DNA of 64,000 nucleotides, taken from assembly GCF_900187015.1 (NCBI RefSeq), contig NZ_LT906479.1:3038001-3102000 (forward strand), read 5' to 3'. A model generated the notes under the pieces. That model ran no database searches. It was not told the origin of the DNA and was given only the letters and a program-made list of their open reading frames with translations. The position numbers and the translations under genes were made by a program. Numbering within the stretch: position 1 is the first letter of the stretch; the number at the start of each line of letters is the position of its first letter. This stretch comes from Serratia ficaria (lineage in GTDB: Bacteria; Pseudomonadota; Gammaproteobacteria; Enterobacterales; Enterobacteriaceae). This document shows, in pieces, positions 55,231 to 63,355 of this stretch.

Positions 55231-56817
55231 TTATTTACTCACCTTGTCCAGATACAGCATGCTGTTGGCGATATCCACCCTGGCGTCCCTGACGTTGTCG
55301 CGCAGCGCCACCAGCGTTTGCCCCTGCAGCGCCACCACATAAGGCGAGCTGGCCTGCAGTTCACGCTGCAGCACGCCATAGCGCGCGCTGCGTTTGGCGG
55401 CGTCGCCCTCCGCCGCCGCCGCGCGGGTTTCGGCGCTGATCGCCGGTATCGTCCATTGGGTGCGCCAGGCCAGGGTTTTCGGCCCGTTCGGCACGTTGTA
55501 GGCGAAGGCGCTGGCGTTGGTGTTGGGGTCCAGGTAGTCGGCGCCCCAGTAGGTGAAGATCGCCTGGAAATCCCGGCTGCGCATCCTGCCCCACAGGTCG
55601 CTTTCCACCACCGGATGAATATCCAGCTGCAGCCCGGCTTTGGCGAAGCTGGCCTGCAGCGCCTGCGCGATATCGGTGTACGGCGGCTGGTTGATGACGA
55701 TCAGATCGAGGCGGGTGCCTTCGGCAATGCCGGCGTCATGCAGGATCCGTTTGGCCTTTGCCACATCAAGCTTAAAGGGTTGATCGGCGATGGCGCCGTC
55801 CAGCCCCTGCGGCAAGAAGGCCTGATGCACCCGGTATTGCCCCTTCAGCAGCCGATCGGCGATCGCCTGATAGTCCACCAGCCAACGCGCCGCCTGCCAT
55901 AGCGCCGGCTTGCCCAGCGCCGGGTTCTGCTTGCTGCCGGTATTGAAGCCGAGATAATACACCTTGGGCGAGTCCTGTTGCTCGATGCGCACGCCCCGCG
56001 CCTTGCGCAGCGATTCGAACTGATCGGCGCCCAGATCGTAGGCCACGTCGGCATCGCCTTTCAGCAGCAGCAACCTGCGGGTGCCGGCGTCGCTGACGTT
56101 CTTCAGCAGCACCGTCTTCAGCTTCGCCCGCGGCTGTGCGCGATCGTTGCGGCTGAGCAACAGCACCTCGTGCGGCACATAGTTGCTGACGCGGTAGGGG
56201 CCGCTGCCGGCGGAATGGTTGCGCAGCCAGCCGTTGCCGTAGTCGCCTTGCTGCGCATGCTCGCTCAGCAACTTTTCATCGACGATCGAGGCCACCGGCG
56301 CGGTCAGCAGCCGCAGCGCCAGTTCGCTGCCGATATTCGCCGGCCAGCTTAGCTGCAGCTGGTTGTCCCCCAGTTTTTTCAGCTGGCTTTCCACGTTGGC
56401 CGGCGTCCAGCCAAACTCGCCGAGGATGAACGACGGCGCCTTGTTCAGCTTCACCGCGCGCGCCAGCGAGAAAATGACGTCTTCGGGGCGCAGCGGATTG
56501 CCGGAGGCAAAGCGCTGGTCAGCTTTCAGGGTGAAAATCAGGCTGTGGCCGTCCGCCCCCGCCTGCCAGCTGCCGGCCGCATCCGGCGCCAGCGTTTGCG
56601 GCGCAGCGCGATCCGGCGCCAACAGGCGCTGATACAGGTTGACCAGGTTGGCCGAGCTGACGGTTTCGAAGCTTTCGGCCGGATCGAGGCTGATAATGCC
56701 TTCCAGCGAGCCGGCCACCACCAGCGTATCCTTTGGCGTAGCGGCCTGCGCGCCGAGGCTGGCCGCCAGCAGGCTGCACAGCAGGCTGCACAGCAGGGTT
56801 GGGATTAGCCTTTTCAT
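55231..56817 (-). CDS. Second substrate-binding protein of the peptide-type importer
   Basis: 528-residue periplasmic family 5 SBP. The signal peptide is MKRLIPTLLCSLLCSLLAASLGAQA. It then shows DTLVVAGSLEGIISLDPAESFETVSSANLVNLYQRL and closely parallels the protein encoded at 60353-61921 along its length (HSAGSGPYRVSNYVPHEVLLL; IIFTYWGADYLDPNTNASAFAYN in near-equivalent form). It comes after a terminator and its own promoter-like leader, so it is probably expressed separately from the importer. The ligand is unknown. ATG 56817 has GGAGAG seven bases upstream; the ATG at 56838 is less likely. Confidence 0.85.
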   Translation of the reverse strand: MKRLIPTLLCSLLCSLLAASLGAQAATPKDTLVVAGSLEGIISLDPAESFETVSSANLVNLYQRLLAPDRAAPQTLAPDAAGSWQAGADGHSLIFTLKADQRFASGNPLRPEDVIFSLARAVKLNKAPSFILGEFGWTPANVESQLKKLGDNQLQLSWPANIGSELALRLLTAPVASIVDEKLLSEHAQQGDYGNGWLRNHSAGSGPYRVSNYVPHEVLLLSRNDRAQPRAKLKTVLLKNVSDAGTRRLLLLKGDADVAYDLGADQFESLRKARGVRIEQQDSPKVYYLGFNTGSKQNPALGKPALWQAARWLVDYQAIADRLLKGQYRVHQAFLPQGLDGAIADQPFKLDVAKAKRILHDAGIAEGTRLDLIVINQPPYTDIAQALQASFAKAGLQLDIHPVVESDLWGRMRSRDFQAIFTYWGADYLDPNTNASAFAYNVPNGPKTLAWRTQWTIPAISAETRAAAAEGDAAKRSARYGVLQRELQASSPYVVALQGQTLVALRDNVRDARVDIANSMLYLDKVSK

Positions 56818-56855
56818 CGATGCACTCTCCAGAATCACGCGGTTGCGCTATTTTT

Positions 56856-56894
56856 CGAGTGTATGAGGCGAGCGTTAGCAGAAGAACCACTATA
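56856..56894 (-). promoter_or_regulatory. Leader element shared by the two SBP genes (copy 2)
   Basis: The minus strand carries TATAGT (56894-56889, possible -10) and CATACACTCG (56865-56856), 39 bp before the SBP start. The same two strings occur at 62009-62004 and 61970-61961 before the other SBP gene, where CATACACTCG is 40 bp from the start. A shared promoter or operator is likely. Confidence 0.4.
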
Positions 56895-56924
56895 AATTGC
56901 TTTATTTATTACGCAGATGAATAT

Positions 56925-56947
56925 ACCCGCCGCAGGACGCGGCGGGT
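56925..56947 (-). terminator. Stem-loop after the importer ATPase gene
   Basis: Perfect 9-bp stem ACCCGCCGC/GCGGCGGGT with a 5-nt loop, 10 bp past the ATPase stop, followed by TATATTC. It probably ends the five-gene operon and isolates the second SBP gene. Confidence 0.6.
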
Positions 56948-56956
56948 GAAAGCGCC

Positions 56957-57628
56957 TCAGCGCAGTATGCGGCCATGCGCCATCGCCACCGAACGATCGC
57001 ACATGTGATCGATCACATCGGCATCGTGGCTGACCAGGATCAGGGTCAGATCCCCCGCCTGCTTCAGCTCGTTAAGCAGGTTGAGGATCTCCGCCTGCAC
57101 CGACATGTCCAGCGCCGAAGTCGGTTCGTCCAGCAGCAACAGCTTCGGCTTCAGCAACAGGGCGCGCACAATAGCCACCCGCTGGCGCTGGCCGCCGGAC
57201 AGCTGATGCGGGTAGCGCTCCAGCAGGCGCGGATCCAGCCCGACCTGGCGAAAGCCCTCGCCGATTTTGCGTTCGATATCGCGTTCCTTCAGCAGCTTCA
57301 GCGGCTCCGCCAGCGTACGCAACAGCCGATGCTTGGGGTGCAGCGAAGCGTAAGGGTCCTGGAACACCATTTGCACCTCGCGCCGCAGCGCGCCGGTAAA
57401 CGGCCGCCCCGGCTGCAGTTGCCGCCCCAGCAGCTCAAACCCGCCCTGCCAGCTGTCGTTCAGCCCGGCCAGCACCCACAGCAGCGATGATTTGCCGCAG
57501 CCGGAAGGCCCCACCAGCCCGAAACATTCGCCCTGCTCGATCCGCAGGTCGACGTCGTGCACCACGGTGCGCAATTCATAGCCCTGGCGGTGGCTGACGC
57601 TCAGGTTTTCCAGCGCAATGACGCTCAT
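56957..57628 (-). CDS. Peptide-type ABC transporter ATPase (OppF class, short)
   Basis: 223 residues: Walker A GPSGCGKSSLLWVLAG near residues 40-55, Q-loop in VQMVFQDPYASLHPKHR, signature LSGGQRQRVAIVRALL, Walker [16 protein letters not shown] and H-loop VSHDADVIDHM. It ends soon after the H-loop and lacks the C-terminal oligopeptide/Cys extension of full OppF (about 320 residues), so it is an unusually short subunit. ATG 57628 overlaps the preceding stop (ATGA). It pairs with the next ATPase upstream. Confidence 0.85.
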   Translation of the reverse strand: MSVIALENLSVSHRQGYELRTVVHDVDLRIEQGECFGLVGPSGCGKSSLLWVLAGLNDSWQGGFELLGRQLQPGRPFTGALRREVQMVFQDPYASLHPKHRLLRTLAEPLKLLKERDIERKIGEGFRQVGLDPRLLERYPHQLSGGQRQRVAIVRALLLKPKLLLLDEPTSALDMSVQAEILNLLNELKQAGDLTLILVSHDADVIDHMCDRSVAMAHGRILR

Positions 57629-58467
57629 TTCAGGGTCTCCAGCAGGGCGCGATCCAATACCGGCAGCGGTTTGCCGCGGGTCTCCCGACTCGGCCGGCAC
57701 GACCACAGGGTGCGGGTATAAGGGTGGGTCGCCTGCGCCAGCCGGTCCGCCGGCAGCTGATCCAGCAATTCCCCCCGGTACATCACCAGCACCCGTTCGC
57801 AGTGGTGCGCCACCTGCTGCAGATCGTGACTGATCAGGATCAGCCCCATATTGCGCTGCTCAACCAAATTTTGAATCAGCTGCAATACCTGATCGCGCAT
57901 CTGGTGATCGAGCGCCGACGTCGGTTCGTCGGCAATCAGCAGTTGCGGATCGTTGATCAGCGCGATGGCCAGCATCACCCGCTGGCCCATGCCGCCGGAC
58001 AGCTGGTGCGGGTAGCGCTTGCTCAACGCCGCCGGATCCGGCAACCCCACCGCCGCCAGCATGTCCAATACCTTCTCGCGCCGCTCGGCGCGGCTCAGGC
58101 GCGCATGCAGCACCAAAGGCTCCGCGACCTGGCGACCAATCGGCTGATTGGGATTCAGCGCATGCTTGGGATCCTGCATCACCATCGCCACTTTATCGCC
58201 GCGCAGCCGGCTCCACTGGCGTTCGTTCAGCCGCGCCAGATCGGCGCCGCCGAGCGTCAAACGCCGCGCCTGCAGCTGCAGCGGCGCGGGCAGCAACCCC
58301 ATCAGCGCGCGGGCGGTCAGCGACTTGCCGGAGCCGGACTCGCCCACCAGCGCCAGCCGCTCTTGCCCCATGCTGAAAGAGATGTTTTTCACCAGCGCCA
58401 CCGGCTGCGGCGCCGGTAGCCGTATTGAGAGTTGTTCAACGGTCAACAGCCGGTTTTCAATGCCCAT
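57625..58467 (-). CDS. Peptide-type ABC transporter ATPase (OppD class)
   Basis: 280 residues: Walker [21 protein letters not shown]-loop in [15 protein letters not shown], signature [16 protein letters not shown], Walker [16 protein letters not shown] and H-loop [12 protein letters not shown], with [13 protein letters not shown] near the end. The C-terminal extension is short, and the Cys-rich tail is reduced to one Cys. ATG 58467 lies 11 bp inside the end of the permease gene. A longer frame (to 58497) is possible but starts within that permease. Confidence 0.85.
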   Translation of the reverse strand: MGIENRLLTVEQLSIRLPAPQPVALVKNISFSMGQERLALVGESGSGKSLTARALMGLLPAPLQLQARRLTLGGADLARLNERQWSRLRGDKVAMVMQDPKHALNPNQPIGRQVAEPLVLHARLSRAERREKVLDMLAAVGLPDPAALSKRYPHQLSGGMGQRVMLAIALINDPQLLIADEPTSALDHQMRDQVLQLIQNLVEQRNMGLILISHDLQQVAHHCERVLVMYRGELLDQLPADRLAQATHPYTRTLWSCRPSRETRGKPLPVLDRALLETLK

Positions 58468-59326
58468 GACGAGGATCCATTTTATCGCGCAGGCCATCGC
58501 CCAGCAGGTTAAAGGCCAGGCTGGCGAACAAGATCGCCCCGCCCGGTGCGGCGGCGACCCACCACTGGTCGAAAATCACTTTGCTGCCCTCGGCCACCAT
58601 CGAGCCCCATTCGGCGGTCGGCGGCGCCACGCCCATGCCGAGAAAGCCCAGGCCGGCGGCGGACAATATAATGCCGCCCAGGCTCAACGCCGCGCGCACC
58701 ACCGCGCTCGGCAGGCACAGCGGCAGAATGTGGCCGCCCATCAGCCGCAGGCCGCCGATGCCTTGCATGCGCGCCGCCGCCAGGTAGTCGCTGCGGCGCA
58801 GCGCCAGCGTTTCGGCGCGCGACTGGCGGGCGAAGGCCGGCCAACTGGTCAGGGCCAGCGCCAGCGCGCCGTTCATCAGGCCGGGGCCCAGCACCGCGAC
58901 AAACGCCAGCGCGATCACCAGGCTGGGCAGCGACAGGAAAATGTCGGTCACGCGCATCAGGATGCGCTCCACCCAGCCGCCGAGATAACCGGCGCTGATG
59001 CCCACCAGCAGGCCGATCGGAATGGTCAGCAGCAGGATCAGCGACACCAGTATCAGCGTTGGCCGCGCCCCGTAGATGACCCGTGACAGCAGGTCGCGGC
59101 CGAAGCCGTCGGTTCCCAGCCAGTGCTCGGCGGAGGGCGGCAACAGCCGCAGCTCGATGTGCTGCAGGTTGGGATCGAAAGGCGCCAGCCACGGGGCCAG
59201 CAGCGCGGTGAGGATCAGGACAGCCACCAGCGCCGCGCCCAGCGTCAGCGTGGTCAGTCGGCCGCCGGCGCGATAGCCGGCGCTCGGCTCGCTCTGGGGT
59301 TCATGTTCGGAAAGATATTGGCTCAT
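58457..59326 (-). CDS. Peptide-type ABC transporter permease (OppC class)
   Basis: 289-residue inner-membrane permease. The first helix is LGAALVAVLILTALLAPWLA. GTDGFGRDLLSRVIYGARPTL follows near residues 71-91. The coupling loop is RSDYLAAARMQGIGGLRLMGGHILPLCLPS, and the C-terminus ends [18 protein letters not shown]. These are standard OppC features. Its start overlaps the OppB-type ORF by four bases. Confidence 0.88.
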   Translation of the reverse strand: MSQYLSEHEPQSEPSAGYRAGGRLTTLTLGAALVAVLILTALLAPWLAPFDPNLQHIELRLLPPSAEHWLGTDGFGRDLLSRVIYGARPTLILVSLILLLTIPIGLLVGISAGYLGGWVERILMRVTDIFLSLPSLVIALAFVAVLGPGLMNGALALALTSWPAFARQSRAETLALRRSDYLAAARMQGIGGLRLMGGHILPLCLPSAVVRAALSLGGIILSAAGLGFLGMGVAPPTAEWGSMVAEGSKVIFDQWWVAAAPGGAILFASLAFNLLGDGLRDKMDPRHGH

Positions 59327-60353
59327 CGGGTTCGCGGGTCCACTAAATAGGTCAGGGCATCGGCCAGCGCGTTAAGCAGCACGAAGCAGGCGCCGATCAG
59401 CAGGGTGGCGCCAAGGATGGCCGGCGTGTCGGCGGCAAACAGCGCCGAGGTCAGGTAACGCCCCACGCCCGGCCAGGCGAATACCGTTTCGGTCAGCACC
59501 GCGCCCTCCAGCAGGCTGGCGTAAGACAGCGACAGCACGGTGATCAGCGTGCCGAGCACGTTGGGAAACACATGCCGCAGCAGAATGCGCAGGCGGCCGG
59601 CCCCCTTGGAACGCGCCAGCGTGACGTACTCCTTGTTGCACTCCTCCAACATCGCCGCACGCAGCAGCCGGGTTATGCCGGCCATCGACAGCAGCGCCAG
59701 CGCCACCACCGGCAGCCACAGGTGGCCGATGGCGTTATAGAACATGTCGCGATCGCCGGACAGCCAGCTGTCGATCAGCACAAAGCCGCTGCGCGGCTCG
59801 ATGCTGTACAGGTAAATGTCGTCCAGCCGCCCCGGCCCCGCCGACCAGTGCAGCGTGGCGTAAAACAGCAGCAAACCCAGCAGGCTGAGCCAGAAGATCG
59901 GCACCGAATAGCCGATCAACGACAACAGCCGCGCGGCGTTGTCCAGCCAGCTGCCCGGTTTGAGCACCGCCAGAAACGCCAGCGTAATGCCGCCGAAGGC
60001 GCCGAGAATAATCGCACAGGTCGCCAGCTCCACCGTCGCCGGGAAGGTGCGCAACAGGTCGCTCAGCACCGGCTGGGCGGTAATGCGCGAAATGCCCATG
60101 TCGCCCTGCGCCAGATGCGCCAGATAGCGCCAGAACTGCACCGGCAGCGGCTGATCCAGCCCCAGATCGTGGCGCACCTGCGCGTAGGTGGCCTCGCTGG
60201 CGTGGTCGCCCGCCACCTGCAGCGCCGGATCGATCGGCGCCAGGTGCGAGAGCATGAAGGTGAACAGCAGCAGACCGAGCAACGTCAGCGCCAGCGACAG
60301 CGCACCGCCGAACAGCCGGCCGCCCCGGCGGCGGATGAAGACGCGGGGGCCAT
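59323..60353 (-). CDS. Peptide-type ABC transporter permease (OppB class), start apparently frameshifted
   Basis: The OppB-type frame reads PRVFIRRRGGRLFGGALSLA, then LAPIDPALQVAGDHASEA, DLGLDQPLPVQFWRYL, YVTLARSKGAGRLRILLRHVFPNVLG and ALADALTYLVDPRTR, a complete permease of about 340 residues. No ATG or GTG with a ribosome site opens this frame. ATG 60353, overlapping the SBP stop (TAATG), is the expected start but is one base out of frame; a C-run of five at 60349-60345 (minus strand) would restore MAPRVFIRRR if it had six. This could be a sequencing error, phase variation or a real defect. Coordinates assume that start. Confidence 0.6.
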
Positions 60354-61921
60354 TACTTGCTGACCTTGCTGTAGAACACCATGTCCGGGTTGATGCCCTG
60401 TTGGTAACCTTTGAGATTGTCGCGCACCGCAATCAGGCTGCGCGCCTGCAGACCGATGACGAACGGCGAGCTGCGCTGCACCTCTTTTTGCAGTTGCTGA
60501 TAGTCGGCGACCCGCCTGGCGGCGTCATTTTCCGCCGTGGCGGCCAGCGTCAGTTTGCTCAGCGCCGGGATCTGCCAGTTGGCGCGCCAGGCCAGCGTTT
60601 TGCTGCCGTCTTCCGGGTTGTAGGCAAAGGCGGCGGCGTTGGTGTTGGGATCGAAGTAGTCCGGCCCCCAGGAGGTCAGGGTGGCGTCGTAGTTGAGGGT
60701 CTTGACCTTGGTCGACACCTGCGAACTGATGCCCGGCACCAGCTCCACCTTCACCCCGCCCTGGGCGAAGCTGGCCTGCAGCGCCTGGGCGATGTCCAGG
60801 TACGGCGGCTGGTTGTTGACGTCCAGGCGGAAGCTGACGTTACTCAACCCGGCCTTGGCCAGGATCTCTTTGGCCTTTTGCGGGTTGAAACTGTACGGCT
60901 GGTCTTTCAGCGCGCCGAGATAGCCTTCGGGCAGAAACGCCTGGTGGCTCTGGAACTGGCCTTTCAGCAGGTCGTCGGCGATGCCCTTGTAATCGAACAG
61001 CCAGCGCGCCGCCTCCCAGAACGCCGGGTTGCCGAGCGCCGGCGAGGCTTTGGCGTTGAACTGCAGGTAATACAGCGAGGCGTACGGGATAGCCAGCGGT
61101 TTCACCCCCGGCTTGCCCTTCAGCGCCGCCATCTGGTCCGCGCCCAGGTTGCGCGCGATGTCGGCGTCGCCCTGCTCGACCAGCAGGCGGCGCGCGGCCG
61201 GATCCGGCACGTTCTTGATCAGAATGGTTTTCAGCGTCGGCGCGCCTTCCGGCGAACCCGGGTTGGCGTCCAGCACCACCACTTCGTGCGGCACATAGGT
61301 GCGGATCTTGTAGGGGCCGCTGCCGGCGGAGTGGCTGTTCAGCCACTGGTGGCCCAGGTCATCCCCCTGCCGGTGCGCCAACGCTTCTTTGGCGTCGACA
61401 ATCGACGACACCGGCGCCGACAGCAGGCTCAGCACGAAGGCCGGGCTGACGTTCTCGCTCCAGCTCACTTTGACGCGGTGATCGTCCAGCTTGGTCAGAT
61501 GCTGGTCGACGTTTTTGGCGTTCCAGCCCAGCTGGGTCAGGATAAACGACGGCTCCAGATTCAGCTTCACCACCCGGGATAGCGAGAAAATCACGTCCTC
61601 CGGCCGCAGCGGGTTGCCGCTGGCGAATTTGGCGTCCGGACGCAGGCTGAAGGTCAGGCTGCGGTTGTCGCTGCCGGCCTGCCAGCTGGCGGCCAACGTC
61701 GGTTTGAGATCGATCGGGTTTTGCGGATCCGACTGAATCAAGCGTTGATAGAGGCTGTTGAACGACTGCACCGTGGTTAACTCGAATCCCTGGGCCGGGT
61801 CGAAACTGACCACGTCATCGATAGACTGGGCAACCACCAGCGTATTGGCCGGGGTGGCCGCCTGCGCGTTGACACTGGCCGCCACGGCCAAAAACAGCAA
61901 AGAAGGGGCGAACGCTTTCAT
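60353..61921 (-). CDS. Periplasmic peptide-type substrate-binding protein (first gene of importer)
   Basis: 522-residue family 5 SBP. Signal peptide MKAFAPSLLFLAVAASVNAQA; the mature protein begins ATPANTLVVAQSIDDVVSFD. Landmarks: LAASWQAGSDNRSLTFSLRPDAKFASG, NSHSAGSGPYKIRTYVPHEVVVL, FDYKGIADDLLKGQ. It is clearly a paralogue of the SBP at 55231-56817. It leads the operon of two permeases and two ATPases and sits 176 bp downstream of cbl. The ligand is unknown; the neighbour suggests a sulfur-containing one. Confidence 0.87.
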   Translation of the reverse strand: MKAFAPSLLFLAVAASVNAQAATPANTLVVAQSIDDVVSFDPAQGFELTTVQSFNSLYQRLIQSDPQNPIDLKPTLAASWQAGSDNRSLTFSLRPDAKFASGNPLRPEDVIFSLSRVVKLNLEPSFILTQLGWNAKNVDQHLTKLDDHRVKVSWSENVSPAFVLSLLSAPVSSIVDAKEALAHRQGDDLGHQWLNSHSAGSGPYKIRTYVPHEVVVLDANPGSPEGAPTLKTILIKNVPDPAARRLLVEQGDADIARNLGADQMAALKGKPGVKPLAIPYASLYYLQFNAKASPALGNPAFWEAARWLFDYKGIADDLLKGQFQSHQAFLPEGYLGALKDQPYSFNPQKAKEILAKAGLSNVSFRLDVNNQPPYLDIAQALQASFAQGGVKVELVPGISSQVSTKVKTLNYDATLTSWGPDYFDPNTNAAAFAYNPEDGSKTLAWRANWQIPALSKLTLAATAENDAARRVADYQQLQKEVQRSSPFVIGLQARSLIAVRDNLKGYQQGINPDMVFYSKVSK

Positions 61922-61960
61922 CGGAAACTCTCCAAGCGGATGGAATTTATAGTAATTTCG

Positions 61961-62009
61961 CGAGTGTATGTGAGCGCGATCGGCAGGCGAAGGTACTTAA
62001 ATAACTATA
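61961..62009 (-). promoter_or_regulatory. Leader element shared by the two SBP genes (copy 1)
   Basis: CATACACTCG (61970-61961) and TATAGT (62009-62004) on the minus strand, matching the copy before the second SBP gene. The spacing between the two strings differs by ten bases, one helical turn. Probably the importer promoter region. Confidence 0.4.
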
Positions 62010-62070
62010 GATATTCTTTTTGCGTATATAGATGGGGTTTTGATTATTAGCTGCGCATGAGGAGGAGCGA

Positions 62071-62090
62071 ACGGCAGGCGACCCTGCCGT
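62071..62090 (-). terminator. Stem-loop after cbl
   Basis: Perfect 8-bp stem ACGGCAGG/CCTGCCGT with a 4-nt loop, 7 bp past the cbl stop. No U-run follows, so strength is uncertain. Confidence 0.45.
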
Positions 62091-62097
62091 GCTGAAG

Positions 62098-63051
62098 CTA
62101 GATTTGGTAGTCGATCACCGCATCCAGCTGGGAAGAGAATACCTTATCCTTGATTTCGCTCAGCGACAGCGTCGGGTTGCACAGCTGGATAAATTGCCAG
62201 GCATAGTTACGCTGTAACTGGCTGCGTTTCAGCCCCAACCATACGGTGTTGGGTTCGAACAGGTGCTCGGCATTGAGGCTGACCAGCCCGCGATCGCGCT
62301 CTTTTTCGTATGACATGTCCGCCAGCACGCCGACGCCCAGCCCCAGCTCAACGTAGGTTTTAATCACGTCGGAATCCTGCGCGCTCAATGCGATGTCGGG
62401 CGTCAGCCCCGCCGCCTTGAAAGCGGCGTCCAGCTTCGAACGGCCGGTGATGCCCTGCCGATAGGTGATCAGCGGCAGCGTGCTGAGCATCTCCAGCGTG
62501 ACCTGCGGCTGGCGCGTCAGCTCGTGCCCTTCCGGCACCAAAATGGTGTGATGCCAGCGGTAGTAAGGAAATGCCGCCAGCGATTCGTCGCTCATCAGGC
62601 GCTCGCTGGCGATGCCGATGTCGGCTTCGCCGGAGGCCAGCATTGACACGATCTCCTCCGGGCTGCCCTGATTCAGCACCACCCTCACCCGCGGATACAG
62701 CGCGCGGAATTCCTTGATCACCCCCGGCAGGCTGTAACGCGCCTGGGTGTGGGTAGTGGCGATATGCAGCTGCCCCGAGTCGTTGCTGCTGAATACGTCC
62801 GCCAGCCGGCGAATATTATTGGCGTCGTTCAGAATGCGCTCCGCCACCACCAGCAGCTCCTTGCCCGGCTCGGTCATGCCCAACAGGCGTTTTCCGCGCC
62901 GGATGAATATCTCAATGCCCAACTCTTCTTCCAGCTCGCGAATATGGCGGCTGACGCCAGACTGTGAGGTAAATAAGGTATTGGCGACCTCGGTCAGGTT
63001 GTAGTTGCAGCGCGCCGATTCTCGAATAATTTTTAATTGTTGAAAGTTCAT
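62098..63051 (-). CDS. cbl: LysR-type regulator Cbl (CysB-like, sulfate starvation)
   Basis: 317 residues; E. coli Cbl has 316. The start MNFQQLKIIRESARCNYNL and HTH segment TEVANTLFTSQSGVSRHIRELEEELG are near-identical to Cbl, as are RRGKRLLGMTEPG, ATTHTQARYSLP, ITYRQGITGRS, SAQDSDVIKTYVELGLG and the C-terminus IDYQI. Cbl activates genes for organosulfur use when sulfate is scarce and binds adenylylsulfate. An in-frame ATG 12 codons upstream is rejected in favour of the Cbl-like start at 63051. The same-strand importer downstream may be a target. Confidence 0.92.
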   Translation of the reverse strand: MNFQQLKIIRESARCNYNLTEVANTLFTSQSGVSRHIRELEEELGIEIFIRRGKRLLGMTEPGKELLVVAERILNDANNIRRLADVFSSNDSGQLHIATTHTQARYSLPGVIKEFRALYPRVRVVLNQGSPEEIVSMLASGEADIGIASERLMSDESLAAFPYYRWHHTILVPEGHELTRQPQVTLEMLSTLPLITYRQGITGRSKLDAAFKAAGLTPDIALSAQDSDVIKTYVELGLGVGVLADMSYEKERDRGLVSLNAEHLFEPNTVWLGLKRSQLQRNYAWQFIQLCNPTLSLSEIKDKVFSSQLDAVIDYQI

Positions 63052-63305
63052 CCCCGTCTTCCTTTCTTGCAATAGCGTTAACTGCATTGATACGGAGTCA
63101 GGCGGACAGGAACAAATAAGAAATAACCTTTACTTATGCATTTTAATGCTAAGTGAATTTTTCACCGCGGTGAATTAGCTGTTTCTCCGGCTGATAATTA
63201 TCTAATGGCTTTAGAATTAACGAGATAAGTACCCACTCTAAAGAAAGGGATTAATAAGTACTGCAAAATAAAGTTATTAAATATAGGCATTAGATATATA
63301 AACGA

Positions 63306-63331
63306 CAGGGGCTCAGCACGCTGAGCCCCTG
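63306..63331 (-). terminator. Terminator of chaC
   Basis: Perfect 11-bp stem CAGGGGCTCAG/CTGAGCCCCTG with a 4-nt loop, followed on the minus strand by TCGTTTATATAT. It lies 24 bp past the chaC stop. Confidence 0.75.
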
Positions 63332-63355
63332 GATAAACCCGGCCGCCGCAACACA

